Positions 7,556-17,842 of a stretch of 64,000 nt of DNA are shown piece by piece. Within the stretch, counting starts at the first letter, position 1. The number at the start of each line of letters is the position of its first letter. The stretch comes from G965212005 sp965212005 (GTDB taxonomy: Bacteria > Pseudomonadota > Gammaproteobacteria > Porifericomitales > Porifericomitaceae), in the NCBI GenBank assembly GCA_965212005.1, contig OZ243038.1:1240001-1304000 (forward strand). The letters are read 5' to 3'. The notes beneath the pieces are model-generated. The model was not told the DNA's origin, made no database searches, and worked only from the letters and a program-made list of their open reading frames with translations. The position numbers were made by a program, and so were the translations under genes.

Positions 7556-9388
7556 ATGAATAAGTCTCTCATGCCCCAGTGTACCTCGAATCTCCCCCTG
7601 GAAGGAGTCCCCCTGCCGGGGCTTCCCGGTGTCGTGAAGACCGGGTTTTGTCTCAATCCGCTCTGCATCCATTATGGCCAGTCTGACCGCAATCTGTACA
7701 CGGTCACACGCCATTCCGCAGCGTTAACAAAGCACCGCCCGCACCTTCAGACGAAGTTACGATGCAAAGCCTGTAAGAGTTACAGCAAAGTCTACAGCGA
7801 CCAAGCGATAGCAACCATAGCTCGTGCCAGTCTGGCTCGGCACTGGCCCGTGCATACCTGCCCGGATTCGGGATGCGAGAATTACCATGTCAACGTGGTT
7901 GACCACCCCCCACAGCGAGCCTACAGCCGCTACGGGAAAGTGCTCGGCACCGGGCACCCGCGGATCCAATGCAACCTCTGTAAGGAAGTATTCAGTATTG
8001 GGGAGAAACCGGTTACGAACAGGCATTTATGGAAGCAAGAGCAGTTCCTGCTGAACACGGTCATCGGTCAGGGCTTACAGGACTTCCTCTACCTCGAAAT
8101 TCTCAGTAATCCCGGTGCCTATGAAAACACGCTTTGCCGCCACCAGAAACGCTGCAACTTTTTCAGTGCCTTTCGGGGGCTGAATTTTGACGAGGCATTC
8201 AAGAATAGAGAACTCCACGTCTACACGGACTTCATGGAGATCGCGCTAAAACGTCCGATACCGATACTAGACTCGTCTTCCCTGAGAATGTCTGTGGCGA
8301 TCAGCGTGATTGAGTATGACAGGCATCTGTTTCTTCTTGGCGTAACACCAAGCTTTCAATCTATGTCCAAGGCTGATATAGATCATGCACGCAAAGCCGT
8401 ATTTTCGCTGAAATATCCGATGCTTGAAGAGCAGCAGCCCTACGTGCATCTGGAGATGTTTCGTGATTCGAAATCCAAGCAGAGCCCCTCACAGCCTGTA
8501 CAGTATGGGATGGGAGGCTCGCTGCTTCACCGGACTTATACGGCCCTGGGTCACTTCCACATGCTGCGCGTGCTGCTGCGCTCCGCTGCGCAGGTGTTCC
8601 ATTACATGGACCATGGAAAGGATCTGCGCGTCGCTGCGCTGACATCCTTTTCCGGTCTTGTCCTAAAAGGACGCGCTGATGTGACCTTCGTCTCCTACGA
8701 AAAGGGCCCACCTTCAAAGTCTGTGCAGAGGAAAGACCGCGAAGCAGAAGTGAAGCATGGGATCCAGAAACGCAGGGAAGCCTGGAAGGCATTACTCAAA
8801 CGGCGAAGAACGCAGCCTAGTCTTTCGCTGGGTAGCCGATTCGATCCGACGGAAGCCATCATACATCGTCAGTCTTACGGCAGAACCCATCCGATTGCTG
8901 CCGATAAAAAGAATCTCAATAGCCTGTGGATTCGGGTCACACCGCCCAAGACACTGCCAAGAGCTCCTAAAAATAAAAGTTACAATGTGCAAAAATCCCT
9001 CTGGGCGACCTGTCTGGAAGACAGGCCGCCAGAGCGGGAATTGGCCGTGCATCTCAAGGCGAAGACCAACCCGATCGATTCCTGCATTAGCGCCATACGT
9101 GCAAAGTGCTATGGTACTGCCCGCCCAGTACGGGTAGCTACCGGACTTCATGGATACCGGGCACAGTTAGAACTGCCTGCCCGTGTCGTGGCCGCGCTCG
9201 ATATGTTTCGATGTCTCTGGAACTACCGCGACCGCTTGAAAGAAAAACAAATCACCCGTGCCCAGCACTTGGAAGTGAGCAAAAAGCAGCATAAATGTCA
9301 TGAGATCCTCTATTCATTCAAGATGCCGGATCATCTGATCCCTCGTAAAAAAGGCGTAAGGCACGCCCCCAGGAGGCCCGCCTTTTGA
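7556..9388 (+). CDS. Double-zinc-ribbon transposase-like protein, left end
   Basis: A 610-residue protein from ATG 7556; an in-frame ATG at 7517 would add 13 residues. I prefer 7556 because AAGGAAAG precedes it. Two zinc ribbons occupy the N-terminus: Cys32-x4-Cys37 with Cys70-x2-Cys73, and Cys102-x4-Cys107 with Cys139-x2-Cys142. The same spacing occurs in the large protein at the other end of the transposon. The middle holds candidate acidic catalytic sites (VYTDFMEIAL near 220-230, VFHYMDHGKDLRVAAL near 355-370), and the end has a transposase-like ALDMFRCLWNYRDRLK. A DDE recombinase is therefore likely, but the triad is not certain by eye. The stop overlaps the next start (ATGA), so it heads a three-gene operon. 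No known named transposase family is assigned. Confidence 0.65.
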   Translation: MNKSLMPQCTSNLPLEGVPLPGLPGVVKTGFCLNPLCIHYGQSDRNLYTVTRHSAALTKHRPHLQTKLRCKACKSYSKVYSDQAIATIARASLARHWPVHTCPDSGCENYHVNVVDHPPQRAYSRYGKVLGTGHPRIQCNLCKEVFSIGEKPVTNRHLWKQEQFLLNTVIGQGLQDFLYLEILSNPGAYENTLCRHQKRCNFFSAFRGLNFDEAFKNRELHVYTDFMEIALKRPIPILDSSSLRMSVAISVIEYDRHLFLLGVTPSFQSMSKADIDHARKAVFSLKYPMLEEQQPYVHLEMFRDSKSKQSPSQPVQYGMGGSLLHRTYTALGHFHMLRVLLRSAAQVFHYMDHGKDLRVAALTSFSGLVLKGRADVTFVSYEKGPPSKSVQRKDREAEVKHGIQKRREAWKALLKRRRTQPSLSLGSRFDPTEAIIHRQSYGRTHPIAADKKNLNSLWIRVTPPKTLPRAPKNKSYNVQKSLWATCLEDRPPERELAVHLKAKTNPIDSCISAIRAKCYGTARPVRVATGLHGYRAQLELPARVVAALDMFRCLWNYRDRLKEKQITRAQHLEVSKKQHKCHEILYSFKMPDHLIPRKKGVRHAPRRPAF

Positions 9389-10149
9389 TGCGTTGGGGAC
9401 AGCATTTCCAACCTGAGCATCCGAGTGATCTGATCAGAGTCGTTGAGGTGCTACAGACCCCGCTAGAAGGAGAGGCGCAGGCGGAGGAGTTGATCCGACG
9501 GCTAGAGGCATTCGGATACGAACGCGCCCTTGATGACCCGGAGGAGGAAATACCGGAAGACAGGCTTTTGAACAGTGCCGGGATTCTGTCTTGCTTGGAA
9601 AAACTGAGCTGGCTGGACCGGAACAATCAGCAGAGCACGTTGACTGAAAGAGGCGCGAGTGTAGAAGATGGACCTACTCTGTCGCGGACTCTCAGGGAGA
9701 GTCTATTACAGATCCCAGAAGAGGCGCAGCCCCTCCTTGAGACCTGTGCCCTGATCCGTCGATTGCGGGAGACCGATGAGAGGCAAGCCCTGCCTCTGAC
9801 CGGCCTGTTGCCGGCGGAGTTTGCCGGACTGACGCTCCGGGAACCGGGGGATATTCCGGGAGCCTTTGAAGGCATCCGCAATCATCGAGAAAAAGCTCGC
9901 GAACACACCAGATCATTAGAGATTCCCGGCTCGCCCCATGACATCCTTTACATGACTATATCGCTGCTTGCAGGGGATGCCCTGGAGGATCAGTTGCAGG
10001 ATCAGGTTGAAGATCACCTGAACCGTGCCAATCGTGCGCTGCGTTATTTTGTCGCTACGGGGCTGCTTGCTTATGGCCACCTGTTTGATGCGGTACAGAC
10101 AGCCGAGCTTACGAAGGCTGGTGAGACACGGCTGCGGAAAGCAGGCTGA
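9385..10149 (+). CDS. Unknown accessory protein of the left transposition module
   Basis: A 254-residue, acidic, mostly helical-looking protein with no membrane segment or recognised motif. Short features are GILSCLEKLSWLDRNNQQSTLTERG near residues 65-90, reminiscent of a small winged-helix, and SPHDILYMTISLLAGDALED in the C-terminal third. ATG 9385 overlaps the transposase stop and its own TGA overlaps the next ATG (TGATG), so the three products are probably made together in fixed ratio. By position it could be a DNA-binding or regulatory partner of the transposase. That is inference from operon structure only. Confidence 0.6.
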   Translation: MMRWGQHFQPEHPSDLIRVVEVLQTPLEGEAQAEELIRRLEAFGYERALDDPEEEIPEDRLLNSAGILSCLEKLSWLDRNNQQSTLTERGASVEDGPTLSRTLRESLLQIPEEAQPLLETCALIRRLRETDERQALPLTGLLPAEFAGLTLREPGDIPGAFEGIRNHREKAREHTRSLEIPGSPHDILYMTISLLAGDALEDQLQDQVEDHLNRANRALRYFVATGLLAYGHLFDAVQTAELTKAGETRLRKAG

Positions 10150-10970
10150 TGGGCAAAAATCCTGCCGAGGAGGAGTTCGCATTGGTGGAGATTGTCATGC
10201 GCTTGCCTGCGTTTGCTATTAGAGACACACGCTCTTTAAGAGACCTCTACAAATTACTGAAACTTCCCCGACACAAGAGAGACATGACAATAAGTCGCTC
10301 GCAGTTGCGTAAGTATAACAAGGCACTGGCCTTGGAATTGATGATCGCTGCCGGCCTGAGCGCAATTGACAAAGTGCACGCCAAGCCGAACTGTACCTTT
10401 GATGACGAAGGACGCCCTAGTGATTATGCTCCGGCGGGAAGCCCGGATATTGAAGTGCATTTCAAGGAGCCGAACTGCATTTGCGAGGTGAGCTCTACCA
10501 TCAGCGGGTACTCAAAAGGGAAGCCTTATGTAGGCGAAAAGCTCTACATTGCAAATCTGGAATCTGCGGTCAAACATTTGAATAAACTCAAAGCTCCCGC
10601 GTTCTGCCTGCATGTTACAAATCAGAGTAGCCCTGTACGCAGGGAGCAGTTGGAAAAACACAAGGAATTGAAGGCATCCATACAGGAGCGGGAGCAGGAG
10701 GGAAAATGCTTGATACACCTCTCCATTGAGGACATGCAGAATTGCCTGAGTGTATTCAGCGAATTGACCCGTGAGGATAACCTGATCTCCGAGAAGCGTA
10801 TGGTGGAGTGGCTAAACGCCCTGCACACTGAATCCATGAGTAGGCTTTACCGGGACCCGGCAGAGATCACAAGGAAATTTCTGCAAGGGCTTACGGAGCT
10901 GGAACCCAGGCCACCGGAAGACGATAGTGGTTCTCCTTCCTCAGCGACGGATATGGAACCGGAAATGTGA
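10149..10970 (+). CDS. Possible PD-(D/E)XK nuclease-like partner protein
   Basis: A 273-residue protein. The segment GSPDIEVHFKEPNCICEVSS (about 97-116) matches the spacing of a PD-(D/E)XK nuclease core: Asp100 followed by hydrophobic strands and Glu113-x-Ser115, with Ser in place of the usual Lys. A conserved-looking helix with Glu63 (LALELMIAAG) precedes it, as in that fold. If real, the operon would pair a DDE-type recombinase with a second nuclease, the arrangement used by TnsA-TnsB in Tn7. The Lys-to-Ser change could mean loss of activity or a variant site. The C-terminus is charged and Pro-rich. Translation is coupled to the previous gene. Confidence 0.5.
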   Translation: MGKNPAEEEFALVEIVMRLPAFAIRDTRSLRDLYKLLKLPRHKRDMTISRSQLRKYNKALALELMIAAGLSAIDKVHAKPNCTFDDEGRPSDYAPAGSPDIEVHFKEPNCICEVSSTISGYSKGKPYVGEKLYIANLESAVKHLNKLKAPAFCLHVTNQSSPVRREQLEKHKELKASIQEREQEGKCLIHLSIEDMQNCLSVFSELTREDNLISEKRMVEWLNALHTESMSRLYRDPAEITRKFLQGLTELEPRPPEDDSGSPSSATDMEPEM

Positions 10971-11660
10971 GGTGGACAGTAGTGACTGGTGTGCGACAAG
11001 CCTGAAGACACTCCTAGCAAGTAGGGGTCACACTGAGGCTGATGTCATTAACGCCCGCCCGACCGCACCGAGGCAGCGCGCCCCCCACAGGCTCGACCGA
11101 GCGAGTCGGTCTGTCCGGGATAGTCGCACGCGACAGTCACCGGAAGCGAGAAACTAGTTTAAGAGTCCGAGCAGAGCAAGCCAAGCGTTTTCATGGGAGT
11201 GGCATACTGTAGGGATTCACTACCTGGAAGACCGTCAGAAGGATTACACCCCTCATGCTAAACACTATGTAGTCGCAATTCACATCCAACTGCCCCCCCC
11301 CCTTGCTGTGTATGCATACCACCACACAGATATAGACCGAGAGAACTCCCTCTTCCCCGTTTACATGAATTGGATTTATTGGGACTGTGCTGGGACGAAG
11401 ACTGGGAGTGCTCGCCCCTAAAGGATCGGCTTCGATATCCTTCAAGATGCCATATACATACCCCTTTCTTCCCCCTGAGTTCTGATACTGCTGCTTCACA
11501 TGCCCCAGTATCGGGTAGGCTATAAACAGTTGGTAGGGGGAATGCAAGACCACTTTCCGTTACCTCCCACAATCCCCAGTAAATCCCTTCCTTTTTCTCA
11601 AGCTGCACCAGTTAGGTTAGGTCTGAAGGCTCGGCGCTCGGCATGGTAGTTGAGTCCCAC
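10971..11660. other. No intact gene; decayed sequence
   Basis: No supported gene. A minus-strand open frame (11258-11608) contains TESGLAFPLPTVYSLPDTGACEAAVSEL, which looks protein-like, but it has no clear start signal and competes with a second frame. It may be the tail of the degraded gene to its right. Confidence 0.4.
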
Positions 11661-12290
11661 TCAGGAAAGTGCCTCATCAAGAAGCATGGCATGCTCAAAT
11701 ATCGCGTCTACATTGCCTCCGCATTTCTTAATGTACCCAAGGGAGCGCCAGTGCGACTCCTTATCTTGCCCCACCTTCTCCGGAGCCTTAGAATGATCCA
11801 CATAAGTATAAGTGACGTTGACTGCGTCGTGGTAAGGAATCTTCGCACCCTCACTCGAAAAGGCATTAGACATTTTTTACAGCACCCTCACGTAAGCGCC
11901 AGGGCCCTTCAGGACCAAATAGTTATTATCAAGATAAAACAGGCGAGGGACTCTGCGAAATCGCCCCGTCCTCAACGCAACGGGTAGCCAAAACCCAAAG
12001 GCCATCCAAAAACAGATCACGCCCAAGACTCTGTACCCAATCTCCGAAAACGTCAGTATCACATAGGGGAATTTAGTAACATAGAGGAACTTAGTCAACC
12101 ACCATATAACTGGCGCTAATTCTGCCCCCCCTCTTTCTAAGAAATCTTCATTAAATACAATCAGGTAGGGCCATACGTCGGAAGTAGGCAGCAGGGCAAC
12201 CTCATCGGCATCGTTGATCTTTCCCTGTAATTCGCCCCACGCAGCTTGAGGGATTCTCCGTATAATTTTGATTTGAGAAGGTTCTAATTC
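11661..12290 (-). pseudogene. Degraded membrane-protein gene
   Basis: One minus-strand frame carries protein-like sequence without a usable start codon. It runs PQAAWGELQGKINDADEVAL, DVWPYLIVFNEDFLERGGAE, a hydrophobic segment (YRVLGVICFWMAFGFWLPVAL) and PRLFYLDNNYLVLKGPGAYV, then meets an in-frame TAA at 11877-11879, and continues in the same frame with HDAVNVTYTYVDHSKAPEKV and SHWRSLGYIKKCGG. The lack of an ATG at the beginning and the internal stop indicate a dead gene. I cannot name the family; a small membrane protein of the DUF3592 kind is one possibility. Confidence 0.45.
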
Positions 12291-12849
12291 GTTTTTTCAA
12301 CCCTTTTAATCGTGGCAGCTGGCATCCGGGATCCGTTTTGACAATCCATGATGGCAACATTCACCGATTGCACTTTAGCATCTCCTCGATGAGGAAAGGC
12401 ACGTCGTTGTGGGCAAATGAGAGCGCATACTTCTTCTTGACCGCAATATAGGTAGACAGGTAGTCGCATTGCCTGCCGGGGGCAAAGCGATATCGTCCGC
12501 TAGCCCGCATCCGCTTGATAAAGACGCGCGGGGTTGTACTTGTTCTTCACTTGCCGGTTGACCTGCGGCAAGGAAGGAACGTGATTCTGGGGATCATTGG
12601 CAAACCGCGCCTTCTCCTGCGGGCTCTAGGCAAAGCCGCCGGAGGCACAGGCATCGTGCAGTGCGACTACGTGATCGACGTCGGTGGCCACTGCCACCCC
12701 GCCTTGGCAGGGTCTCAACAATGGACGTGCCATGTGAGGGAGATGAAAAGGCTATAATAGCTCCCATGTGTACTATATCCGGTGATCGGTACATGGAGAG
12801 AGGAAGTCTTGGTTCTGTCCAAGAAGCCTTAAAAAACCGCCTCTCCTAA
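12291..12849. other. No intact gene
   Basis: On the minus strand at about 12366-12512 a 49-codon frame ends CDYLSTYIAVKKKYALSF...LIEEMLKCNR, which looks like the tail of a lost gene. An inverted repeat (GAGAGG near 12795 with CCTCTC near 12841) precedes the methyltransferase gene. Nothing else is supported. Confidence 0.35.
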
Positions 12850-15821
12850 ATGGGGACTTCTACCGACAACATCAGCAAGCGTACCCGATCGAGCGGCCCA
12901 AGAACCAACGAGAAGACGGTCAATGGTGCCTTGGCTGCCGCCTTGGCCAGGCGCAATCCCCGCTGGGCCAAAAAAGGGATCCAAGTAGAAGCCACTGGCA
13001 TACTGAGAGGTACTGACAAAAACCGCGCCCCCGATCTCCTGATCCCAGCGCAAGGGAAGGCGGCTCCTGTCATCGTGGAGATGGAGTTTGCCCCGGCCCG
13101 CACGGTGAAACAGACGCCTTAGCCCGGCTTGGCACCCAAACCACCGATGGGCGCACCGTTGAGCAGGTGATCGCCCTGAAAGCCCCGCAGGCGCTGCAAG
13201 AAGGCGCCGGCTCCGATCTCACCGAGCGCATTGAGGCGCTGGATCAGACCGAGCCCTACCACTACTGCCTCTATAGTTTGCAGCCACTCGGGGCAATTGA
13301 GCCGCAGCGCTGGCCTGCCAAGGGGTTTCTCTCGGGCAACCTGAATCAACTCGCCGATCTGATCGAGCAAGCGAGTCTCTCAGAGCGCATCCTGGCCCAA
13401 AGCATGGACACCTTGGAGGAGGGTGTTGCGATCGCCGCCAGGCGCCTGCTTAGCGAAGACTCCCCTGCACTTCTCCCCCAACTCGGGCAAGCCTTGCACC
13501 AGAGGCCAGGGGAGCAAACCGCCCGCATGGCGATGTCCATTGCGCTAAACGCCCTAACCTTTCAAAGTCTGATTGCCGGGCGCTATCAAATCAAGACCGC
13601 AGATGAATTGCGGGGAAGGGGCGGCAAACTGCTCAAAAGCCGAGTGCTCAAGGAATGGCACCGGATCCTGGAAGAGGTCAATTACTGGCCGATCTTCTCC
13701 ATTGCTTGTGATCTGATCCGCCCGCTTCCAGAGCGCCTGGCCGCCGATCTACTGACCGGCTTGGCCGAGACCGCCGAAGAGCTTGCTGCCTCGGGGGTGA
13801 CCACCTCGCACGATCTGACCGGGCGCATGTTCCAGACCTTGATCAGTGATCGCAAGTTCTTGGCGACCTTCTACACGCGCCCGGCCTCAGCAGCGCTGCT
13901 TGCGGTGCTCTCACTCTCGTTTCTAGAGTCTCGTAACTGGGCTAAGTCCGAGGCACTGACCTCCTTGCGTGTGGGCGATCTTGCCTGCGGTACCGGTACC
14001 TTGCTCGTTGCCGCCTACCAGGCGCTTGTGACTCGCTATCGGCGCTGTGGTGGAGATGATGCGCTCTTGCACTGCAAGATGATGGAGCAGAGTTTGATCG
14101 CCTGCGACATCATGCCCGCAGCCACGCACCTGACCACCTCGATGCTCTCTTCCATGCATCCGACCAAGATCTTTAAGGGCACTCAGATCTATACCCTGCC
14201 CTATGGGCAAGCAAGCGACCGAAGCGGGCAGAAACTATCGATTGGTGCCCTCGAATTGCTAGACGCCGCCGCCGTGCCTGATCTCTTCGGAAGCGGAGCC
14301 ACGAGTCAACAAGGGGAACAGGCCCCAAAAGCCAAGGATTGTCACTTGCCCAAACAATCCCTCGATTGGGTGATCATGAAACCGCCTTTCACGCGGCCCA
14401 CCAACCATGCCGGTGCGGAGCGAGTCGGGGTTCCGGTGCCTTCCTTTGCCGGTTTTGCTAAAAGCGAGGATGAGCAAGCGGCAATGTCTAAACGACTCAA
14501 GAGCTTGCTTCGACCCATATCGGACCCGGCCTCCCATGGCAATGCCGGGCTGGCTTCTAATTTTCTGGATCTGGCCCACCAGAAATTGGCCCCCGGTGGG
14601 GTACTCTCCCTTGTGCTCCCGCAATCGTTTTGTCAGGGAAGCTCCTGGGCTGCGAGCCGAGGCTTGATTGCTCGTTGCTATGAAAAGATCTCGATAGTCT
14701 CCATTGCCGGGGAGCGTAGCGAGGAGAAGTCCTTCTCTGCCGATACGGGAATGGGGGAGATCCTGTTGATTGCCAGGCGCCGGGCAAAGGATAGCACCGC
14801 TACTCCTTCAGAGGTGCGGGTGCGCTACGTGACGTTGCGGCAAGCCCCGCATTCAACCATGGAAGCCCACCAGATCGCTCATCAGGTAGATCGAGCGCAA
14901 AAGGAAGCAGGCCCGCTTCGGATCGGTACGAGCGTGCTCGGTACGTTGCAGCAAGCGAGTTTGGCGCAAGGTGGTTGTGCCGCTGTGCTTGATCTCGCGC
15001 TCAGCACCGCTGCGCTTAGATTAGAGGAAGGGCAATTACACCTGCCTCGAAACACCGCACCCATTGAGATCCCGATCACCACACTAGGGGAGTTAGGGCA
15101 ACGAGGTTGGGTTGATCGAGATATCAATGGGTGCAACGCCGATCAAAGCCCGAGAGGCCCCTTTGATCTCTATCCGATTGATCCGCCCGACAGCGTCCCC
15201 GAATGGCCGCTGCTTTGGGGACATGATGCCAAAGCCGAGCACTCCTTGATCGTAGCGCCCGACAGACAGGGGGAAGTCCGGGTGGGGATGGAGGAGCAGG
15301 CCGGCGATGCCTGGGCGCAAAATGCCGCCCAACTACACTTTAATAGGGATTTCCGGCTCAACTCACAGAGTCTCGCTGCCTGCTATACTTTGGAACCTTG
15401 CATGGGAGGCACGGCTTGGCCCAGCTTCTTGCCGTACCAAGACACCTCGATCATCCCCTTATTGCTCTGGGCCAACACTACCTTGGGCTTGCTCCTGTTC
15501 TGGTGGGCGGGGAATCGTCAGCAAAGCGGACGTGCTCGTTTAACTGTCAGTCAATTGCCTACACTCCGGGTATTGAATGCCAACACGCTTAGTGCGAAGC
15601 AACACAAATGCGCTCTCCATATCTTTGATCAATTCAAGACGCGGTGCTTCTTGCCTGCAAACGAAGCCTACCGAGATAAAGTGCGGAAGGCATTGGATGC
15701 GGCGGTACTTCTCGATCTGCTTGGCCTGAAAAAGACGATCCTCGAACCACTCGATCAGTTACGCCGGAAGTGGTGCGCCTCTCCTAGTGTCCACGGGGGG
15801 AAATCCACCCGGATCAAGTAA
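12850..15821 (+). pseudogene. Type IIG-like restriction-modification gene, frameshifted and with altered catalytic motif
   Basis: Two frames together encode about 990 residues. The first (12850-13122) has APDLLIPAQGK...VIVEMEFAPARTV, a plausible PD-(D/E)XK endonuclease domain. Near 13105 the frame shifts by one base and continues as ETDALARLGTQTTDGRTVEQ, joining the second frame (open to 15821) without loss of sense. The second part is an N6-adenine methyltransferase: motif I VGDLACGTGTLL at about 13971, then DWVIMKPPF at 14364-14390. The (N/D)PP(Y/F) catalytic motif expected there reads KPPF, with the Lys codon AAA at 14379-14381 in place of Asn or Asp. A C-terminal target-recognition-like region follows. 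Both changes predict an inactive enzyme. Confidence 0.75.
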
Positions 15822-15953
15822 CGATTTAGATGCCTAGGTTGTTCCGAAGGACAAGCCTCTTTTCTTGTCCTCTATAATTTCGAATAGAATGGACGCAATT
15901 TGAGATTGATGAGTGTTGGGAGAGTGTCATGCGCCTTTCTCCAGAATGAAAAA

Positions 15954-17798
15954 TCAGATGGGCTTCCACTTTTTACCGATCAAAAAAGTCGGCAGAGTCG
16001 GATATCCCTTTTTCTTTTGCGACTGCTTTATGCAGGACATCAAGAGTTGACCGGCAATTTCAACATTCATTATGTTCTTGTCTTTCTTGAGGTATCGCAG
16101 CCTTTCTTTCATGTCTTCATCTTTTATGAAGAGGCGTCCATAAAGCAGTCGACAACGGTCTATGCTTGTAGAATCAAAGATAATTTCAAGCAAGAGGGGA
16201 TATTCCTCTTTCTTCATGAAAGGAATTTCTATGTTGCTATCTTTCTGGATTCCGTGCCTATAAGCACGCGCTCGCCAGACATACGTCGGAAAATTGATTT
16301 TTTCGATTCCATCATTCTTAATTCCTTCTTCTTTCAACACATCATTTTTATAGTCTTTGCTCATCGTCAGGTAGATGTCCCATTCAAGAAAGAAATTATC
16401 CAGATACTTAAATAGTATGGATCTTTCTCCAGCTCTGATGCGGCAAAGTTCCTTCTGGAATTCGTCAATGACATTGACGACACTTTGATATGTCGTCCGA
16501 ATTGAATAATAGATGGGAATCAGTATGCATTTAATTTCAAGTCTTCTATTTTCGAGGGCAGGTGTTTCAATTTTTAGATTTTCTTTTTCTGGGAGTTTCT
16601 TCCGGTCTGAGTGCTTTTTCAGGAAATTGTACTGCACATAAGGACCGATATTATCATCGTGGATGATCAGGCTGGAAATACGATGAGCAAGCACTCTCCA
16701 ATCCGGGAATTTATGGTTTTCACGGGCAGCATACAAAGATGGGCCAGATTCGACAGGAGGGTTTGGAGGGTCTGAAATAACTGGTTGCAGATTATACCCC
16801 GTAACGGTAATTGCATGCCATTTCCCTGTAAATGTAAAGTTTTCCTTCTTGCCTACAACCTCATACACTTTGCAGGCCAATATCGAGGGGATCCCCATAT
16901 CTCGAAGATAAGCATACAAAAGCTCAAGACAGACCCTCTTCCTCTTACTTTCATCTTCATATTCTCCAAAGTCAAATTTCAAAGGTTGCAGTTCCGGGAC
17001 TTGAGCAATCACGCTGGCCATTTGGTTGATGTGTAATCCCTTCTGGACCGAGGAAGGGATGTTATCGGGGCGAGCGGATTCATGGGCTGTTGCCATGGCT
17101 GTGATTTGGGAAGGAGACGGAATCCTATGGTCAAACAGATCGCTTGTCTTTTGGAAGGTGGACCATAGCGCGCAAGTGGCACAGGCACCGGTCGCTTTGT
17201 CCTGTTCCCGGTAGGCCAGCGAGTCCACGTACAGATCGAACCCCAGGAGATTGACCGGGTATCGCACCTTTGCTGAAATCACCCGATAAACCTTTATCTT
17301 GGGATCGATCGGATCTTTGACATACGTTCCTCTGCTTACTCTGGAGGTGTCACTGGTCGGAAATCGCTTCAGAACCACTTTGACCAAGCGTCGGCTACCG
17401 AAATTCCTGAGGACCGCAAAGCCCAAGTAGTATTCTTGAACTTTATTCTCATTCTGGTTGTGAACTTCTTCTCTGAGCACTGGAACTAAATCTCCCCCCT
17501 TCGGCAGAAGGTTTTTCGAGAAGAAATGAATCCGGATACAGGAGCGATCCAGCTCTTCGTGGCAGATGTTGAACACCATGCTGTGGTCACGGACAAATTC
17601 GGTAGAAAGGTGGGGATATTCTGCAATCAGCAACTTGACTGATGGCTTCGGCTTCCCCAAGTAGTGTTCAAACAGGTACTGATAGGCATATCGGGAGGCA
17701 GGATCCAAGTCTTTGTAGGGGAACAGCTTATTTAAGATAAGCTTTTTGCCTCTCACGACGTAACCCCACACCCCAATGGTGCTGTTATTGGTATTCAT
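15954..17798 (-). CDS. Putative papain/transglutaminase-like cysteine peptidase
   Basis: A 614-residue soluble protein, AT-richer than its neighbours, which suggests a separate origin. The core shows a Cys-His-Asp order typical of papain- or transglutaminase-fold enzymes: GACATCALWS (Cys206/Cys209), GKWHAITVTGY (His328), then SSLIIHDDNIGPYVQ (Asp381/382). The first 200 residues and the last 220 (charged, helical) are unassigned. Large proteins of this type occur in defence islands, but that link is inference. No signal peptide or membrane segment is visible. The ribosome-binding site is weak (AGGAAG 15 nt upstream). It faces the methyltransferase gene tail to tail and is preceded by a small gene in the same direction. 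Confidence 0.6.
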   Translation of the reverse strand: MNTNNSTIGVWGYVVRGKKLILNKLFPYKDLDPASRYAYQYLFEHYLGKPKPSVKLLIAEYPHLSTEFVRDHSMVFNICHEELDRSCIRIHFFSKNLLPKGGDLVPVLREEVHNQNENKVQEYYLGFAVLRNFGSRRLVKVVLKRFPTSDTSRVSRGTYVKDPIDPKIKVYRVISAKVRYPVNLLGFDLYVDSLAYREQDKATGACATCALWSTFQKTSDLFDHRIPSPSQITAMATAHESARPDNIPSSVQKGLHINQMASVIAQVPELQPLKFDFGEYEDESKRKRVCLELLYAYLRDMGIPSILACKVYEVVGKKENFTFTGKWHAITVTGYNLQPVISDPPNPPVESGPSLYAARENHKFPDWRVLAHRISSLIIHDDNIGPYVQYNFLKKHSDRKKLPEKENLKIETPALENRRLEIKCILIPIYYSIRTTYQSVVNVIDEFQKELCRIRAGERSILFKYLDNFFLEWDIYLTMSKDYKNDVLKEEGIKNDGIEKINFPTYVWRARAYRHGIQKDSNIEIPFMKKEEYPLLLEIIFDSTSIDRCRLLYGRLFIKDEDMKERLRYLKKDKNIMNVEIAGQLLMSCIKQSQKKKGYPTLPTFLIGKKWKPI

Positions 17799-17842
17799 TA
17801 TTTTCTAGATGACTTCCTTGTCCATCTATTCCTTGCGTATTT

